This document shows, piece after piece, positions 30,707 through 39,495 of a stretch of 64,000 nucleotides of DNA. Origin of the DNA: Massilibacteroides vaginae (lineage in GTDB: Bacteria > Bacteroidota > Bacteroidia > Bacteroidales > Tannerellaceae); the NCBI RefSeq assembly GCF_900178525.1, contig NZ_FXDJ01000006.1, forward strand, positions 372,001 to 436,000, given 5' to 3'. The first letter of the stretch is position 1, and every line of letters starts with the position of its first letter. The position numbers and the translations under genes are program-made. The notes beneath the pieces are model-generated. The model was not told the DNA's origin and made no database searches. It saw only the letters and a list, made by a program, of their open reading frames with translations.

Positions 30707-31102
30707 ATGAATAATTTAATTAAGGTATTAGTTATCTCCGTATTTATAGCGACCGGCGGGCTGCTCCATGCGGAAGGTAAAGGAGGTCAATTATTTGTTG
30801 CTGATACGCAACAGCTAATAAAATATCTTGACCTGAAGGGGTATCAGATCAGCAATGTTGATGAAATTAACAGGGATTTTATTTCAATGCAATATGATCT
30901 TGCAACAAAAAACAAAAAAACAGATAAGCAAGAGATGAAAAAGGTTGTCTACAAAAATCTGAAGTCGTTAAAGGATGTTCTAACAGCCGAACAATACAGG
31001 AAATATGTAGCAATATTAAACATTACACATTATAACCAACAGGTTCAATCCCCCAAAAACTGCAATTTAACAGAGACGGATTGTCTCACTTTTTACAAAT
31101 AA
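30707..31102 (+). CDS. Small secreted protein of unknown function
   Basis: 131 aa. Signal peptide about 1-22 (LLHA-E), mature part about 12 kDa, charged and helical. It contains VLTAEQYRKYVAILNITHYNQ, reminiscent of the 'LT-x-x-Q-Y' helices of Spy/CpxP-like or DUF4890 periplasmic proteins, but too short for assignment. Two Cys near the C-terminus (CNLTETDC) could form a disulfide. It is transcribed away from the LytS/LytR pair across a 214-bp gap and is followed by a strong terminator, so it is a single-gene unit and possibly the main target of that two-component system (inference). TACCTTTA at 30666-30673 resembles a -7 box. Confidence 0.7.
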   Translation: MNNLIKVLVISVFIATGGLLHAEGKGGQLFVADTQQLIKYLDLKGYQISNVDEINRDFISMQYDLATKNKKTDKQEMKKVVYKNLKSLKDVLTAEQYRKYVAILNITHYNQQVQSPKNCNLTETDCLTFYK

Positions 31103-31137
31103 GTATTTTAATTAGGTTAACAACAAATGTTGTTTAA

Positions 31138-31169
31138 ATAAGAGGCTGTCTGCGAAGATAGCCTCTTAT
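31138..31169 (+). terminator. Rho-independent-type terminator after the small secreted protein gene
   Basis: Perfect 10-bp arms ATAAGAGGCT (31138-31147) and AGCCTCTTAT (31160-31169), with further GTC/GAT partial pairing inside, lie 36 bp after the stop. The T-run behind the stem is weak. Confidence 0.7.
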
Positions 31170-31208
31170 CAATTCTACCGCAAAATTCTTTAAACCCGTT
31201 TTTTTACG

Positions 31209-31216
31209 TACTTTTG
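31209..31216 (+). promoter_or_regulatory. Candidate -7 box for the GH3/serine-hydrolase gene
   Basis: TACTTTTG matches TAnnTTTG, 36 nt before the ATG at 31252. The -33 element is not clear. Confidence 0.55.
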
Positions 31217-31251
31217 GTATTCAATAGCTGATAGTAAAGATAGAATTTCGT

Positions 31252-34200
31252 ATGAGAATAAACATAAAACATTATATATATATCGCATGCCTCTGTGTTT
31301 CGGGCATTGCAACCGGATACGCGCAGGCTGATCCTAATTTATACGCTAAAACGGATCAAGCAAAAATGAATCATTGGGTAGATTCTGTTTTTGACTCAAT
31401 GACTTACGACGAGCGAATCGGACAACTCTTCATGGTTATCGCCGATCCTAAATCGGATACCCGGAATATGCAGAAAATGTTCCGTTACATCAATGAACTA
31501 AAAATTGGCGGCGTTTTATTTCATAAAGGAAACCCCACGGCACAGGCCGAAGTAACCAACCGAATGCAGAAAGCATCTAAAGTCCCGTTATTTGTATCTT
31601 TAGACGGCGAGTGGGGGCTTTCCATGCGATTAACCGGAACAACTCGTTTTCCTAAAAATATGATGTTAGGTGCAATTGAAGACGACGAACTGATCCGTAC
31701 ATACGGAGAAGAGGTAGCTCGCCAATGCAAAGAATTGGGTATTCAAATAAATTTCGCGCCTTCTATCGATGTGAACAGCAATACCGACAATCCGGTGATC
31801 GGGCTTCGGTCTTTCGGCGAAAACCCACGGGCTGTTGCTGATAAAGGTATCGCCTATGCTCGCGGACTTGAGAATGGGGGTGTGATAGCGGTAGCAAAGC
31901 ATTTCCCGGGACATGGAGACACCTCGGACGACTCGCATCACACTTTGCCTGTTGTGAGGCATGACAAAAAAAGACTTGATGAAGTTGAACTTCTTCCTTT
32001 TAAACGCTATATCTATGAAGGATTCGCAGGCATGATGACCGGACACCTTTCTGTACCTGCTCTCGACAAGAGTAGGCAATCTTCTTCATCATCACCCGTA
32101 ATTGTGAACGATCTGCTCAAAAAAGAGCTTGGATTCCGTGGTTTATGTTTTACGGATGCGTTAGCCATGAAAGGAGCTACAACAAATAAGAAAGACAACC
32201 TGTCTGTTATGGCTCTATTGGCCGGAAATGATGTTTTACTTGCTTCAGCAAGCCCAATTACTGATTTCAAAGCAGTTAAAGACGCCTTAGAATCAAACAT
32301 CTTAAACATTAAAGACATAGAGGATAAATGCCTTAAAATTCTACGTTACAAATACATCACCGGTCTTAACCAGTACAAGCCTATCGATACAAAGGGACTG
32401 GATGAAAGGCTTAATTCGCCTCATGCCGCCTGGATTACAGCCCGGCTGAATGCCGAAGCGATAACTTTGTTAAAAAACAAGCAGGAAACCATCCCCTTGA
32501 AACAACTCGACAAGAAAAAGATCGCCGTATTATCTATTGGCAGCGATGTTGACAATCCTTTTCAGAAAATGTTAAACAGATATGATTCTGTTGCTTGTTT
32601 CAGTATTGGACTTCGTTCAACGGAAGCTCATGTAAGACAAGTCTATGCTCAACTTGCAAAATACGATGTAATTATTTGCGGAGTGCATACTGTACGGGTA
32701 CCGGAAAGTGAGGCTCTACGTAAATTGGCTACCGAGAAAGAGTTGATTTATTCTTTTTTTACGATTCCTTATTTCTGCAAATCGTATACTAAAAGCATAC
32801 AAAATGCTCATTCCGTATTAATGGCTTATGAAAGCACTCCATTAGCACAGGAATATGCCGCTCAACTTATATTCGGGGGGATTGAAGCAAAAGGGAAATT
32901 ACCGGTAACAATTCCTGACCTATATATTGCAGGTACTGGATTATTTACGAAAAAAACACGCTTAGGTTATCACGAAGCTGAAGAGGTAGGGCTAAATCAG
33001 GTGCGATTGGACGTGATAGACAAAATCGTGAAAGAAGGGTTAGACGAAAAAGCCTTTCCCGGTTGTCAGGTTTTAGTCGCGAAAGACGGCATGATTGTTT
33101 ATAACAAATCTTTCGGCTATCAGGACAGTACATTAGATTATCCGGTAACCGAAACAACCGTCTACGATATAGCTTCCATGTCAAAAGCTGCCGGAACGTT
33201 ATTGGCGGTCATGAAAGCATACGATGAAAAGAAATTTACACTCAATAGCAAAATATCCGAGTTTATCCCTCAACTGAAAGAGTCAAACAAAAAAGATCTG
33301 ACCATAAAAGAACTGCTGTTTCATCAGTCCGGTATGATACCAAGCATCAATTTCTACCTTAGTGCGATTGACAAAGAGAGTTACACCGGAAGTTTGTATA
33401 GCGCCACAAAGAACGCTACCCATCCCGTGCAGTTTGACTCACGAACCTATGTTAGGAATGATTTTTTGTATCTTCCGTCAATGGTATCCTCAACCTCTAA
33501 ACCGGAATTCACGACCGAAGTGGCCAAAAATTTCTTTGTTCACGACTCATTTAAAGACACCATCATTCAAACCATAAAAGACTCCAAACTCTCCACAAGG
33601 GGCAAGTATGTCTACAGTTGCGTAAACTTCATGTTGCTGAAAATGATTACTGAAAAGACAACAGGAATAGCCATGGACAACTATCTGAGCACCGGTTTCT
33701 ACAAACGATTAGGCACACGATACACCTATTACAATCCGCTTCACCACATGGATACAACGCGTATCGCCCCTACCGAAAACGATGGTTTTGTAAGAAGACA
33801 ATTAGTCCGCGGCTATGTGCACGACGAAGCTGCCGCTTTCCAAGGAGGCGTGTCCGGCAATGCAGGACTCTTTTCCACAGCCAATGATATCGCAAAAATT
33901 TCACAAATGCTACTGGGGCAAGGAATGTATGGTGATGAACGTTACCTATCGGCAGAGACAAGTCGTTTATTTACCGGTTCTAAAAGTCCGAACAGCCGGC
34001 GCGGATTAGGATTTGACAAACCACTTATCGGAAACGCACGCCTCTCACCATGTGGAGTACTTGCGCCGGCCTCAGTTTACGGACATACAGGCTTCACGGG
34101 CACCTGTTTCTGGATTGACCCAAGCAACAATCTTATATACGTATTCCTCAGCAATCGGGTTTTCCCAACGCGAGCAAACACAAAGTTCGGACAATTAGAT

Positions 34201-34302
34201 ATCCGCACCCGTATTCAAGATGCAATCTACAAAGCAATAGATCCCGAAGATCATAACCCCGGAAGCGCATCCCCGGGCGTTGGGTTTTCAGGAATCAAAT
34301 AA
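31252..34302 (+). CDS. Fusion of GH3 beta-N-acetylhexosaminidase (NagZ-like) and beta-lactamase-like serine hydrolase
   Basis: 1016 aa, with a signal peptide about 1-24 (GYA-Q). Residues about 40-400 are a NagZ-like GH3 domain: KHFPGHGDT (216-224, with the His acid/base loop) and the nucleophile Asp302 in TDALAMKG. About 400-560 is a GH3 C-terminal-like domain. From about 585 a class C beta-lactamase/DD-peptidase fold follows: SMSK (642-645), Tyr in YSC (788-790) and HTG (945-947). Such fusions occur in Bacteroidota, and both halves point to peptidoglycan or muropeptide processing in the periplasm. The YSC triad differs from the more usual Y-x-N or YSD. It is followed by no cotranscribed gene. 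Confidence 0.88.
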   Translation: MRINIKHYIYIACLCVSGIATGYAQADPNLYAKTDQAKMNHWVDSVFDSMTYDERIGQLFMVIADPKSDTRNMQKMFRYINELKIGGVLFHKGNPTAQAEVTNRMQKASKVPLFVSLDGEWGLSMRLTGTTRFPKNMMLGAIEDDELIRTYGEEVARQCKELGIQINFAPSIDVNSNTDNPVIGLRSFGENPRAVADKGIAYARGLENGGVIAVAKHFPGHGDTSDDSHHTLPVVRHDKKRLDEVELLPFKRYIYEGFAGMMTGHLSVPALDKSRQSSSSSPVIVNDLLKKELGFRGLCFTDALAMKGATTNKKDNLSVMALLAGNDVLLASASPITDFKAVKDALESNILNIKDIEDKCLKILRYKYITGLNQYKPIDTKGLDERLNSPHAAWITARLNAEAITLLKNKQETIPLKQLDKKKIAVLSIGSDVDNPFQKMLNRYDSVACFSIGLRSTEAHVRQVYAQLAKYDVIICGVHTVRVPESEALRKLATEKELIYSFFTIPYFCKSYTKSIQNAHSVLMAYESTPLAQEYAAQLIFGGIEAKGKLPVTIPDLYIAGTGLFTKKTRLGYHEAEEVGLNQVRLDVIDKIVKEGLDEKAFPGCQVLVAKDGMIVYNKSFGYQDSTLDYPVTETTVYDIASMSKAAGTLLAVMKAYDEKKFTLNSKISEFIPQLKESNKKDLTIKELLFHQSGMIPSINFYLSAIDKESYTGSLYSATKNATHPVQFDSRTYVRNDFLYLPSMVSSTSKPEFTTEVAKNFFVHDSFKDTIIQTIKDSKLSTRGKYVYSCVNFMLLKMITEKTTGIAMDNYLSTGFYKRLGTRYTYYNPLHHMDTTRIAPTENDGFVRRQLVRGYVHDEAAAFQGGVSGNAGLFSTANDIAKISQMLLGQGMYGDERYLSAETSRLFTGSKSPNSRRGLGFDKPLIGNARLSPCGVLAPASVYGHTGFTGTCFWIDPSNNLIYVFLSNRVFPTRANTKFGQLDIRTRIQDAIYKAIDPEDHNPGSASPGVGFSGIK

Positions 34303-34398
34303 AATGCCCGGTTGTCATATCGTCCTTTATCGACACAATTTAACAATTCAAATTTTGTCTTAAAACAAAGGTGTTTTTTTATAATACTATATAAATAA

Positions 34399-34462
34399 AA
34401 ACATAACCTTTATATTTTCAAAAATAAAGGTTATTTTCCCAAAAATATCCTTTATGTTTTTT
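34399..34462. repeat. AT-rich palindromic repeat module, copy 3
   Basis: ATAACCTTTAT...AATAAAGGTTAT (34403-34434, one bulged A) followed by AAAATATCCTTTAT (to about 34455) uses the same words as 27361-27421 and 3625-3698 but mostly in reverse orientation. It lies about 100 bp downstream of the GH3-fusion gene, so it could also act as its terminator. Confidence 0.62.
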
Positions 34463-34536
34463 GGCTTCATAAGTTGCTGATATTCAACGATTAGGAAAAG
34501 GCTTGATTTTAACTTAAATCAGTCGTTTTTTAACAT

Positions 34537-34570
34537 AAAAAAAGCTACCGTTTGCACAGTAGCTTTTTTT
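34537..34570. terminator. Bidirectional hairpin terminator
   Basis: AAAAAAAGCTAC (34537-34548) and GTAGCTTTTTTT (34559-34570) form a perfect stem with A- and T-runs on both sides. On the minus strand it lies about 20 nt after the stop of the 57-aa protein gene; on the plus strand it could also stop read-through from the GH3-fusion gene. Confidence 0.85.
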
Positions 34571-34591
34571 ATTTCGCAATGAAATCGTTTT

Positions 34592-34765
34592 TTAGTCTTC
34601 GATTCGTTTGTTGATGAAGATGTGTCCAAGATAGCCAATAACTATTGTGACTAAACCTGCTGTAAGGATACCGTTGTTCAGAGATCCTTGAGCTGTAGGG
34701 ATTGCAAGGATTACAACACCAACTAACAGAACTATAACTCCAAGATACTTAATTAGCTGTTTCAT
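34592..34765 (-). CDS. Small two-helix membrane protein (57 aa)
   Basis: It reads MKQLIKYLGVIVLLVGVVIL, then a short polar loop (PTAQGSLNNG), then a second hydrophobic helix (ILTAGLVTIVIGYLGHIF), ending INKRIED. The topology is two membrane segments with basic ends facing the cytoplasm. It stands alone with its own terminator (34537-34570), and the frame has codon use like its neighbours. Short proteins starting MKQLIKYLG-like are recurrent in Bacteroidales genomes, but I know of no assigned function. Confidence 0.78.
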   Translation of the reverse strand: MKQLIKYLGVIVLLVGVVILAIPTAQGSLNNGILTAGLVTIVIGYLGHIFINKRIED

Positions 34766-34875
34766 GGTTACAGATATTATTATATGATTTTTTTTCCTAC
34801 CGCAAATAAAGCAATAATAACCCGATTGTAAAAATATTTCAAGCGAAAAAAAACCAATCCTTTCATTTTAGCCTT

Positions 34876-34883
34876 TATATTTG
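34876..34883 (+). promoter_or_regulatory. Candidate -7 box for plsC
   Basis: TATATTTG matches TAnnTTTG, 18 nt before the start codon, implying a very short leader (about 12 nt). The -33 element is not evident. Confidence 0.5.
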
Positions 34884-34901
34884 TAAGTAAATCTTTAGGC
34901 T

Positions 34902-35642
34902 ATGTTGAAGTTTGTTTATAATATCTATACCTGGTTGTTTTTTGTTCCTGTGTTTCTTGTCCTTACATTGCTAACTGCGCTAACGGTTATAGTTGGATGT
35001 TTATTGGGAGGAGACAGGGTGTTTTCTTATTATCCGGGAATGATTTGGTCGCGTCTTACTTGTTTTTTGGCGTTATGTCCTGTCAAAGTAAGCGGACGTG
35101 AACATATTTCTAAAAATCAGTCTTATGTATTTGTAGCCAACCATCAGGGAGCGTTCGATATATTTTTAATCTATGGTTTTCTCGGCGTTCCTATTAAATG
35201 GGTGATGAAAATGGGGTTAGGCAAAATACCGTTCGTTGGTGCTGCTTGTCGTGCCGCGGGTTTTATATTTGTAGATAACTCAACGCCTAAAGCTGCGGCT
35301 AAATCAGTTTTGGACGCGGAACATTCATTGCGCAATGGAGCTTCTATTGCCATCTTTCCGGAGGGATCACGCACATACGACGGAAAGATGATACGTTTTA
35401 AAAAGGGCGCATACCAAATGGCTACAGATCAACACTTATCGATTATACCTATAACGCTAAATGGACCTTTTGATGTGCTGCCGATAGATTCGTTCAACCT
35501 CAGAAGGCACCGCATGGAAATGATTATTCATCCGCCTGTGAGCACAGCGGGCATCTCCTCTTCTCAGAAAAAAGAGCTGCAACAGTTAGCAGATGCTACA
35601 CAAGCTACTATTTCGTCTACGCTTTGGGATAAGTATAAATAA
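34902..35642 (+). CDS. 1-acyl-sn-glycerol-3-phosphate acyltransferase (PlsC family)
   Basis: 246 aa. N-terminal hydrophobic anchor (about 8-35), then the acyltransferase fold with the NHx4D catalytic motif in VANHQGAFDIF and the substrate-binding FPEGSRTYDG. It acylates lysophosphatidic acid to phosphatidic acid at the inner membrane during phospholipid synthesis. It is convergent with the Wzi-like gene, with 5 bp between stops. Paralogues acting on ornithine lipids share these motifs, so the exact acceptor is inferred. Confidence 0.9.
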   Translation: MLKFVYNIYTWLFFVPVFLVLTLLTALTVIVGCLLGGDRVFSYYPGMIWSRLTCFLALCPVKVSGREHISKNQSYVFVANHQGAFDIFLIYGFLGVPIKWVMKMGLGKIPFVGAACRAAGFIFVDNSTPKAAAKSVLDAEHSLRNGASIAIFPEGSRTYDGKMIRFKKGAYQMATDQHLSIIPITLNGPFDVLPIDSFNLRRHRMEMIIHPPVSTAGISSSQKKELQQLADATQATISSTLWDKYK

Positions 35643-35647
35643 GCAAG

Positions 35648-37147
35648 TTACCAGTTTTTCAAAACGCCCTGTTTGCGAATGCTTAAGCTAAAACCGGCAT
35701 TCTTTTCCAACATATCGCCGGTATCGAAAGCAACTACTCCACCAAACTCCCATCCGCTTAATCGGGGGTGGGTATAGGTTACTTCAGCTAAAGTAGAAAC
35801 GGACGATTTTGTATTGAGGAATGGTTTGCTGGAACGCCCCCAACTGGTCATCGACGTTAACAGCAAACGATAGGATAGGTTTGTTGTAATAGCACCTTCT
35901 GCTCCTAAATGCCAACTTTCCACACGATTATTCTTAAATCCGATCTCACCATTTCCGTTATACTCCGGAGAGATTAATAGCGGAGATCCCAAGGCACGGT
36001 TGAAGTAAGATGCTCCTGTAGTGTATTCTCCATTGTTGTAGTAATCGTCGTTACCGCCTCCACGACCGGAATATTTATCCCTGTCAAATCGAATAAAGTG
36101 CATTGGTCCGCTTTGATTCTTTGTATTCAAATATTCGATCACGATCTTTTTCAACCACGATACTTGTTCTGTTTTGAGTTCTATTCCCCAAATACCATCT
36201 ATTCCGTTTGCTAATTCCATACCGGATTTATCTTCAAAATAGTGTTGGTGATAAGCCTGCAACGTTCCAAAACCACGAAGTTTGTATCCTAAGCCAAAAT
36301 AGTAGCTTCCGTAATGGTTTCCAAGCGCATTGATCTGATCGGAAAGAGTTGCCTCTTCTCCACCCTCTTTACCTGCCACAACCCGTAAGAAGTCTTTGAT
36401 GGATTGTGGTTGTTTTCCTATTTTCGGATCAGTGGAATTTCCTCCCCACTGCACCCAATGTTCTAATCCCAGTGTTCCGAACAATGGAAATTCGTTTAAT
36501 GTATCTTCTATGCGTAAAAAGCCTGATTTATGATGCCATAATATTTTATCGACATACGTTTTGGGTTTACTCGAAGCTGAAACATAATCCTCCAAATAGG
36601 CAGAATCGAATGATTTTCCGATTGAAAAATCACCTTTTACCTGCAGCCAACCTCCGGTGAAAGGAATTGTTGCATATTCGGGAATACTGAAATTTATCTC
36701 CGGTATAGGTTTCGCATTTGGCGAAAGCACCATATCTCCGGAACTTAATCGTTTATCTACAATCGAGTTATAACGCTCTTTACTCCCTACACTAAGAAGA
36801 ATGGCTTTATAGCCGATTTCCGCATATAGTTGCTGCAGATAAACATTGCGATACCGGGGAGCTGCTCCTACCAGATCAACTCCGGCAGTCCATCTGAACC
36901 CATTGCCAAACGTTTGATTATGAAAAACTCCGGCTCGAAGCAATCCGTTTCCGGCATCTAAAGGCACAACTCCGTTTCGATTACTAACAATCCAGAAGGG
37001 GGTGTTTTCGCCGGTCGCAGCAGACCCCATAGCTTCCAATCGATATATTGTTTTCTCTGTTTCATCTTTATTATCCTGTCCTACTGCATATTGGGAAGAA
37101 AACAGAACAAAAGACGCAAGAAATAGAGCACACTTATTTTTCATCAT
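35648..37147 (-). CDS. Capsule assembly Wzi-family outer-membrane protein
   Basis: 499 aa from ATG 37147 (MMKNKCALFLASF..., signal peptide ending VGQ). The open frame extends 24 codons upstream, but the signal peptide fixes the start at 37147 or 37144. Family hallmarks: NTPFWIVSNRNG near the N-terminus, many amphipathic beta strands, and LGLEHWVQWGG. Wzi is a beta-barrel that binds surface polysaccharide; in Bacteroidota such genes are often not within capsule loci, as here. It is convergent with plsC and divergent from the transporter at 37246. Confidence 0.85.
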   Translation of the reverse strand: MMKNKCALFLASFVLFSSQYAVGQDNKDETEKTIYRLEAMGSAATGENTPFWIVSNRNGVVPLDAGNGLLRAGVFHNQTFGNGFRWTAGVDLVGAAPRYRNVYLQQLYAEIGYKAILLSVGSKERYNSIVDKRLSSGDMVLSPNAKPIPEINFSIPEYATIPFTGGWLQVKGDFSIGKSFDSAYLEDYVSASSKPKTYVDKILWHHKSGFLRIEDTLNEFPLFGTLGLEHWVQWGGNSTDPKIGKQPQSIKDFLRVVAGKEGGEEATLSDQINALGNHYGSYYFGLGYKLRGFGTLQAYHQHYFEDKSGMELANGIDGIWGIELKTEQVSWLKKIVIEYLNTKNQSGPMHFIRFDRDKYSGRGGGNDDYYNNGEYTTGASYFNRALGSPLLISPEYNGNGEIGFKNNRVESWHLGAEGAITTNLSYRLLLTSMTSWGRSSKPFLNTKSSVSTLAEVTYTHPRLSGWEFGGVVAFDTGDMLEKNAGFSLSIRKQGVLKNW

Positions 37148-37245
37148 ATATATAGGTATTACCACAAGCAAAGATAAATAATTAATTAAAGCCATCCTTC
37201 TTTCAGAAAAAATAGGCACATTTACATAGACAAAATTTGAATGAC

Positions 37246-39495
37246 ATGAAGTTTGTTGATAAAAAAAGCACTAACGCCGGGTATGGAGTAGCGCCCGTCT
37301 TCCTAACTGCCATTTCTACAATATTAGGTGTAGTTTTGTTTTTAAGGTTTGGTTTCGCTATAGGTACGCTTGGTTTTTGGGGAGTTGTATTAGTTGTATT
37401 ACTCGGTCATCTTATCACTATACCCACGGCTTTGGCCATTTCCGAGATTGCTACAAATACCCGGGTTGAAGGAGGAGGTGAGTATTTTATTATTTCGCGT
37501 TCTTTCGGTTTGAAAATCGGTTCGACAATTGGTATTACGCTTTATTTCTCACAAGTTATCAGTCTTGCGTTCTATATTATCGGTTTCACCGAAGCATTCA
37601 CTCCTTTATTTAATTGGTGGATCACTTCATTTGGTTTTGAATTACCACGTCAGGCAATCAGCATACCGGCTTTACTCTTATTAGCTATATTGATTTTGCG
37701 AAAAGGCTCCAGCATAGGTATGCAAATGCTTTACATTGTCAATTTTATTTTATTCGCATCTCTGCTCTTATTCTTTTTAGGTAAACCCATAGAACCGGAA
37801 GAAGCCGAATTTATAACAGCAACACCTGCGCCTTCGAATTTTACGTTCATCAACAAAGAAAGCTTTTTCATCATTTTTGCGATCTGTTTTCCCGCATTTA
37901 CAGGAATGACAGCAGGAGTAGGCATGAGTGGAGATTTAAAGAATCCCAGCAAATCTATTCCTATCGGCACGATAACCGGAACACTTACCGGATTGATTGT
38001 TTACTTATTTGTAGTCTGGAAACTTGCCATTTCAGCACCTCAGGCAGATTTAGTGGCCGATCAACTTATCATGTCTCGAATAACTGTTTTTGGCAACTTC
38101 GTGATTCCGATTGGGTTGGCTGCTTGTACATTCTCATCAGCAGTAGGGTCTATTATGGTTGCTCCTCGTATTTTGCAAGCGATTGCCAGCGATAAAAACA
38201 TTCCTTACCCAAGGCTTAATAAATTTCTCTCCAAAGGAAAAGGTCCTCTAAACGAACCTTTCAACGCAACACTCGTTTCGGTTATTATTGCCTTAGTATT
38301 TGTTATAATGGGAAACATAAACGCCGTAGCCAGCGTTATTACCATGTTCTTTTTAATCACATACGGCACACTTTGTCTTATTTCATTCCTGAATCACTTT
38401 GGTTCTTCGCCTTCTTACAGACCCAGGTTTAGATCGAAGTGGTTCTTCTCGCTCGGAGGTTTTTTGCTTTCGGTATGGGTTATGTTCATGATCGATTCAC
38501 TCTATACGGTTCTTGCGTACCTCACAATCATAATCATCTATCTGCTCATTGAGCATTATAATAAAAGTGAAAAAGGAATGGTTTCTATTTTCAGGGGAAC
38601 ACTTTTTCAACTCAACCGTTTGCTCCGGGTATATTTACAGAAAAAGCAATACAATGTTGACGTAGAGGAATGGAGACCATCTGCTATTTGCATATCCCCC
38701 CACTCTTTCGAACGGAATAAAGTATTAGTCTTAATGAAATGGATCAGTCACCAACATGGTTTTGGTACTTATTTTCATTTTATCGAGGGCTATTACAGCA
38801 AACAAACGCATGCAGAGTCTCAGGAAATACTAAAAGAGCTAATCAGTATTCAGCACGAAAGTGGCAGCGCATTATATATCGACACCATGATCTCGCCATC
38901 ATACACCTCAGCCATTGCCCAAGTTATTCAGACACCATCAATATCGGGAATGGAGAATAACATGGTACTTTTTGAGTATGATAAAACACAACCGGAAGAA
39001 CTTAACCGTATTCTCGACAACATCAACATGGCCCGTGCGGGAGATTTTGACGTTTGTATTTTTGCCCAATCCACTTATCCGATCCGCAACATAAATGACA
39101 TACATGTCTGGATACGATCTACCGACGAAAAGAACACCAACCTAATGATCTTGTTAGGTTACATTATCATAGCGCATCCGGATTGGAAACACAGCCATAT
39201 AAAGCTGTTCATCACAAGTGTTAAAGGCGAAAGCGAAGTTGTAAAAGAAGAAGTTACAAAACGCATTGCTGAAGGCAGACTTCCAATCACGCTGACCAAC
39301 ATTGAAATTGTCTCGTTGCAGGAAGGTCAAACCATGAATGAAATGATTGGTCAGAAATCCCGCTTAGCCGGGCTCACCATCATGGGATTCAGAGAAGAAA
39401 TCATTAAACATGACCCAATAGAATTCTTCTCTGAATTTGATGAAATAGGCGATATCCTTTTCGTAAATGCGGCGCATTCTAAGGTGATTATTTAA
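37246..39495 (+). CDS. SLC12-like cation-chloride/amino-acid permease (APC superfamily)
   Basis: 749 aa from ATG 37246 (an in-frame TTG at 37237 is less likely). About twelve transmembrane helices in residues 15-460, with the SLC12-like first-helix signature ISTILGVVLFLRFGFAIG and IPTALAISEIATNTRVEGGGEYFIISRSFG. A soluble C-terminal domain (about 480-750) resembles the regulatory domain of NKCC/CCC proteins (FHFIEGYYS, MILLGYIIIAHPDWKHSHIKLF). Likely an ion-coupled chloride or amino-acid transporter; the substrate is not deducible. The stop overlaps the convergent GH78 gene by 8 bp. Confidence 0.85.
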   Translation: MKFVDKKSTNAGYGVAPVFLTAISTILGVVLFLRFGFAIGTLGFWGVVLVVLLGHLITIPTALAISEIATNTRVEGGGEYFIISRSFGLKIGSTIGITLYFSQVISLAFYIIGFTEAFTPLFNWWITSFGFELPRQAISIPALLLLAILILRKGSSIGMQMLYIVNFILFASLLLFFLGKPIEPEEAEFITATPAPSNFTFINKESFFIIFAICFPAFTGMTAGVGMSGDLKNPSKSIPIGTITGTLTGLIVYLFVVWKLAISAPQADLVADQLIMSRITVFGNFVIPIGLAACTFSSAVGSIMVAPRILQAIASDKNIPYPRLNKFLSKGKGPLNEPFNATLVSVIIALVFVIMGNINAVASVITMFFLITYGTLCLISFLNHFGSSPSYRPRFRSKWFFSLGGFLLSVWVMFMIDSLYTVLAYLTIIIIYLLIEHYNKSEKGMVSIFRGTLFQLNRLLRVYLQKKQYNVDVEEWRPSAICISPHSFERNKVLVLMKWISHQHGFGTYFHFIEGYYSKQTHAESQEILKELISIQHESGSALYIDTMISPSYTSAIAQVIQTPSISGMENNMVLFEYDKTQPEELNRILDNINMARAGDFDVCIFAQSTYPIRNINDIHVWIRSTDEKNTNLMILLGYIIIAHPDWKHSHIKLFITSVKGESEVVKEEVTKRIAEGRLPITLTNIEIVSLQEGQTMNEMIGQKSRLAGLTIMGFREEIIKHDPIEFFSEFDEIGDILFVNAAHSKVII

